Shown here one piece after another: positions 62,301 to 64,000 of a stretch of DNA of 64,000 bases. A program made the position numbers and the translations under genes. Source of the stretch: Ifrita kowaldi (taxonomy: Eukaryota; Chordata; Aves; Passeriformes; Cinclosomatidae); assembly GCA_013398055.1 (NCBI GenBank), contig VZRS01005488.1:180444-244443 (forward strand). The letters are read 5' to 3'. Position 1 is the stretch's first letter. Each line of letters starts with the position of its first letter. A model generated the notes under the pieces. The model was not told the DNA's origin, did not search any database, and worked only from the letters and a program-made list of their open reading frames with translations.

Positions 62301-64000
62301 TTCTTGATGCCTATTAGCAAACCAGCTGCACGCTGGATCAAAAAACTCCTTCTGGAAAAGCATCAGTTTTTTTCGGTCAGTACTCTGCAGTTTCTAAACA
62401 GGCAGATCTCAGCAGATACCTGGTGAAACTTCTGACCTTCTTTCCTGTCCTGCTTTCAAAGTGCTGAGCACTTCTAAGGATGTTTTCTCTTAGTGCAATG
62501 GAGATACCAAAAGCATGATGCTAAAAACAATGAAAAAAATAGAAAATAGGTAATAAAAATAGCTTTTTAAACGATCTGTATGGCCACAAACTAGAATAAA
62601 ACACTTCTAGATCTAAGGTAAAATTTGAAGAGTAAAACATAGTAATTTTTTAGACATGGCCATTTGTTAGAAAAGTCCCCAAATCCAAGATACTAACCGC
62701 TATTGTGTGTGAATGTGAAGTGCAAAAGAATAGACAAAGCACATATGCTAAGAGAAACTAATTTTCTCATGGCCTGCAGAAATAAAAGTCACATGATATG
62801 ATATTTTATTTTACCGTACCATAAGAGAAAATTGTAAGACTTGTCATATTGTTTCATCCCAAATGCTCCTTCTGAGTTCAGGCAGTAGCCAAAAGTTGGT
62901 CTCATCATAACGCAAGTAATGAGCAATCATATGTTATGTCGCCCAACCTCCAGCTGGGCATTCATATCTACATGTGAAGATATTAAAGATTTCATTGATA
63001 TGAGGATAAAATACCCAAGATTGGGGTAAACCTTGGATTTACTCAGTGACTCAAGTTATCTGTTTTCTAATAATTTCTTGTAGTTAGGTTTTTTTTTTCT
63101 ATTTCTTTTTATTTGCTACCAGATACTAAATTGATACCTTCCTTAATGGACTTTTTGCTGTATAACCTCACAAATCTTCCTTCTGACCACTAAAATTCAT
63201 CTCAGCTCTCTTCATTTCATATATAACATCAACATTTACATTTTTTGTGTGGAAAATTTAACCTTTACCTACACCAAATTTCTTTTGCTGCTTTATTATG
63301 CGGCTGCTGGGTTGTGTAAGATCATCCTTCTTACGTCCTTCTTAAAGTAAGTTTGACTTTAGTATTACCATTTACAACCACCAATAAGCTTTCTTACTCT
63401 AGCAAGTGCACATTGTTCCATCTGCTAGACAGCGCTTGTCCCAGCACAAATATCTTTCAGCTCCGCTGGTGATTCAGGGAGCTGATCATTTGTTCCTTCC
63501 CTGTGTTTCCCATGTTTAAATCACTGATTCATCCACCCAAGGACTTCCCTTATTCCCCTGATCATTGCTTTGTACAGAGGAATTCACTTTACAGAAGTTA
63601 TGCTGACCTTTCCTCCATGTATTTATCCATGAAGCCTTTAGCTTTTTGTACAGATTTTAGCAATTTGCCACATACAGTTCTCCAAATTTTCCTGAAGCCC
63701 TCTTTAGAATTTATATTTTGCACCTTGCAGCCTTGAAGTATCTGGGCTGCAGGAAGCAAGAGGACACAAACTACATTTATTGGTTATGTGTAGTGTAGTT
63801 TTATTAATTCATCCTGATTTTCCTTCTGAATAATTTTCTGGTCCTGGCCTATTCATCTCATCTCTTGGTTGCACAGCCTCAACTGCTGACAATGTTCAGT
63901 CTCTGAAATGACATTGATCCAGTGTGAGACCTCAAAAGCTGTCATTAATGTGGGCAAACTAAGCAAGGAAACATTGCCTGTACTCTGAAATCCCATTTTT

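Larger units (their letters stand above)
57363..64000. other. Unique AT-rich sequence, hairpins and possible conserved patch
   Basis: No gene or interspersed repeat recognised in the last 6.6 kb. It contains two perfect inverted repeats and a pyrimidine tract, listed separately. The block 60460-61060 has the mixed texture of conserved non-coding DNA. Open frames are short and without domains. Confidence 0.45.

Noticed and set aside
1..64000. CRISPR arrays, operons, ribosomal RNA, bacterial promoters
   Set aside because: There are no regularly spaced direct repeats and no prokaryotic gene density. CR1 and avian LTRs place the window in a bird nuclear genome.

Overview
The window reads as bird nuclear DNA: AT-rich, mostly non-coding, and from a gene desert or a very long intron. 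Two kinds of evidence point to birds. First, there are nine recognisable CR1 LINE fragments, several ending in the CR1-type 3' end (a variant of ATTCTATG). Second, there are LTRs of the avian ERVL type, whose 5' end reads close to TGTGCTGGTTTTGGCTGGG. I found no complete cellular protein-coding gene, no tRNA or rRNA gene and no CRISPR array. The long open frames are antisense to CR1, lie in simple repeats, or look like chance.

Layout. 1-4992: unique AT-rich DNA with two poly-A tracts, one holding the only ambiguous base (4598). 4993-5617: a complete solo LTR with matched ends and a near-perfect 5-bp target duplication. 6470-6660: the 5' part of an ERVL-type LTR. 8493-8634 and 10912-11053: two gap-free copies of a 142-bp sequence I cannot name, about 96% identical and in the same orientation. 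8721-8806: a short CR1. 9303-9465: an AT microsatellite between two copies of a 13-bp word. 13880-14665: a GC-richer block containing a broken endogenous retroviral pol remnant (RT connection and RNase H start) with at least two frame breaks. 19741-19845: a CR1 3' end. 25583-26156: a nearly full-length, old ERVL-type solo LTR on the minus strand. 32778-33182: CR1. 38115-39830: a cluster of three CR1 fragments of different age and strand. 43812-43922: an A/C-rich low-complexity tract. 44692-45028, 48487-49071 and 56918-57362: further CR1 copies, the middle one with an unexplained internal segment.

The rest, roughly nine tenths of the window, is unique sequence. A few stretches have the look of conserved non-coding DNA (around 23840-24120, 36750-36860, 52600-52760, 54380-54480, 56180-56290, 60460-61060), but that needs cross-species alignment. 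Two places have good splice-signal pairs (7103-7168 and 26748-27066) and could be exons of an untranslated RNA or of a gene that spans the window.

Nothing here forms an operon-like or multi-gene system. The most worthwhile leads are the unnamed 142-bp repeat pair, the pol remnant, the two datable solo LTRs, and the micro-exon candidate.
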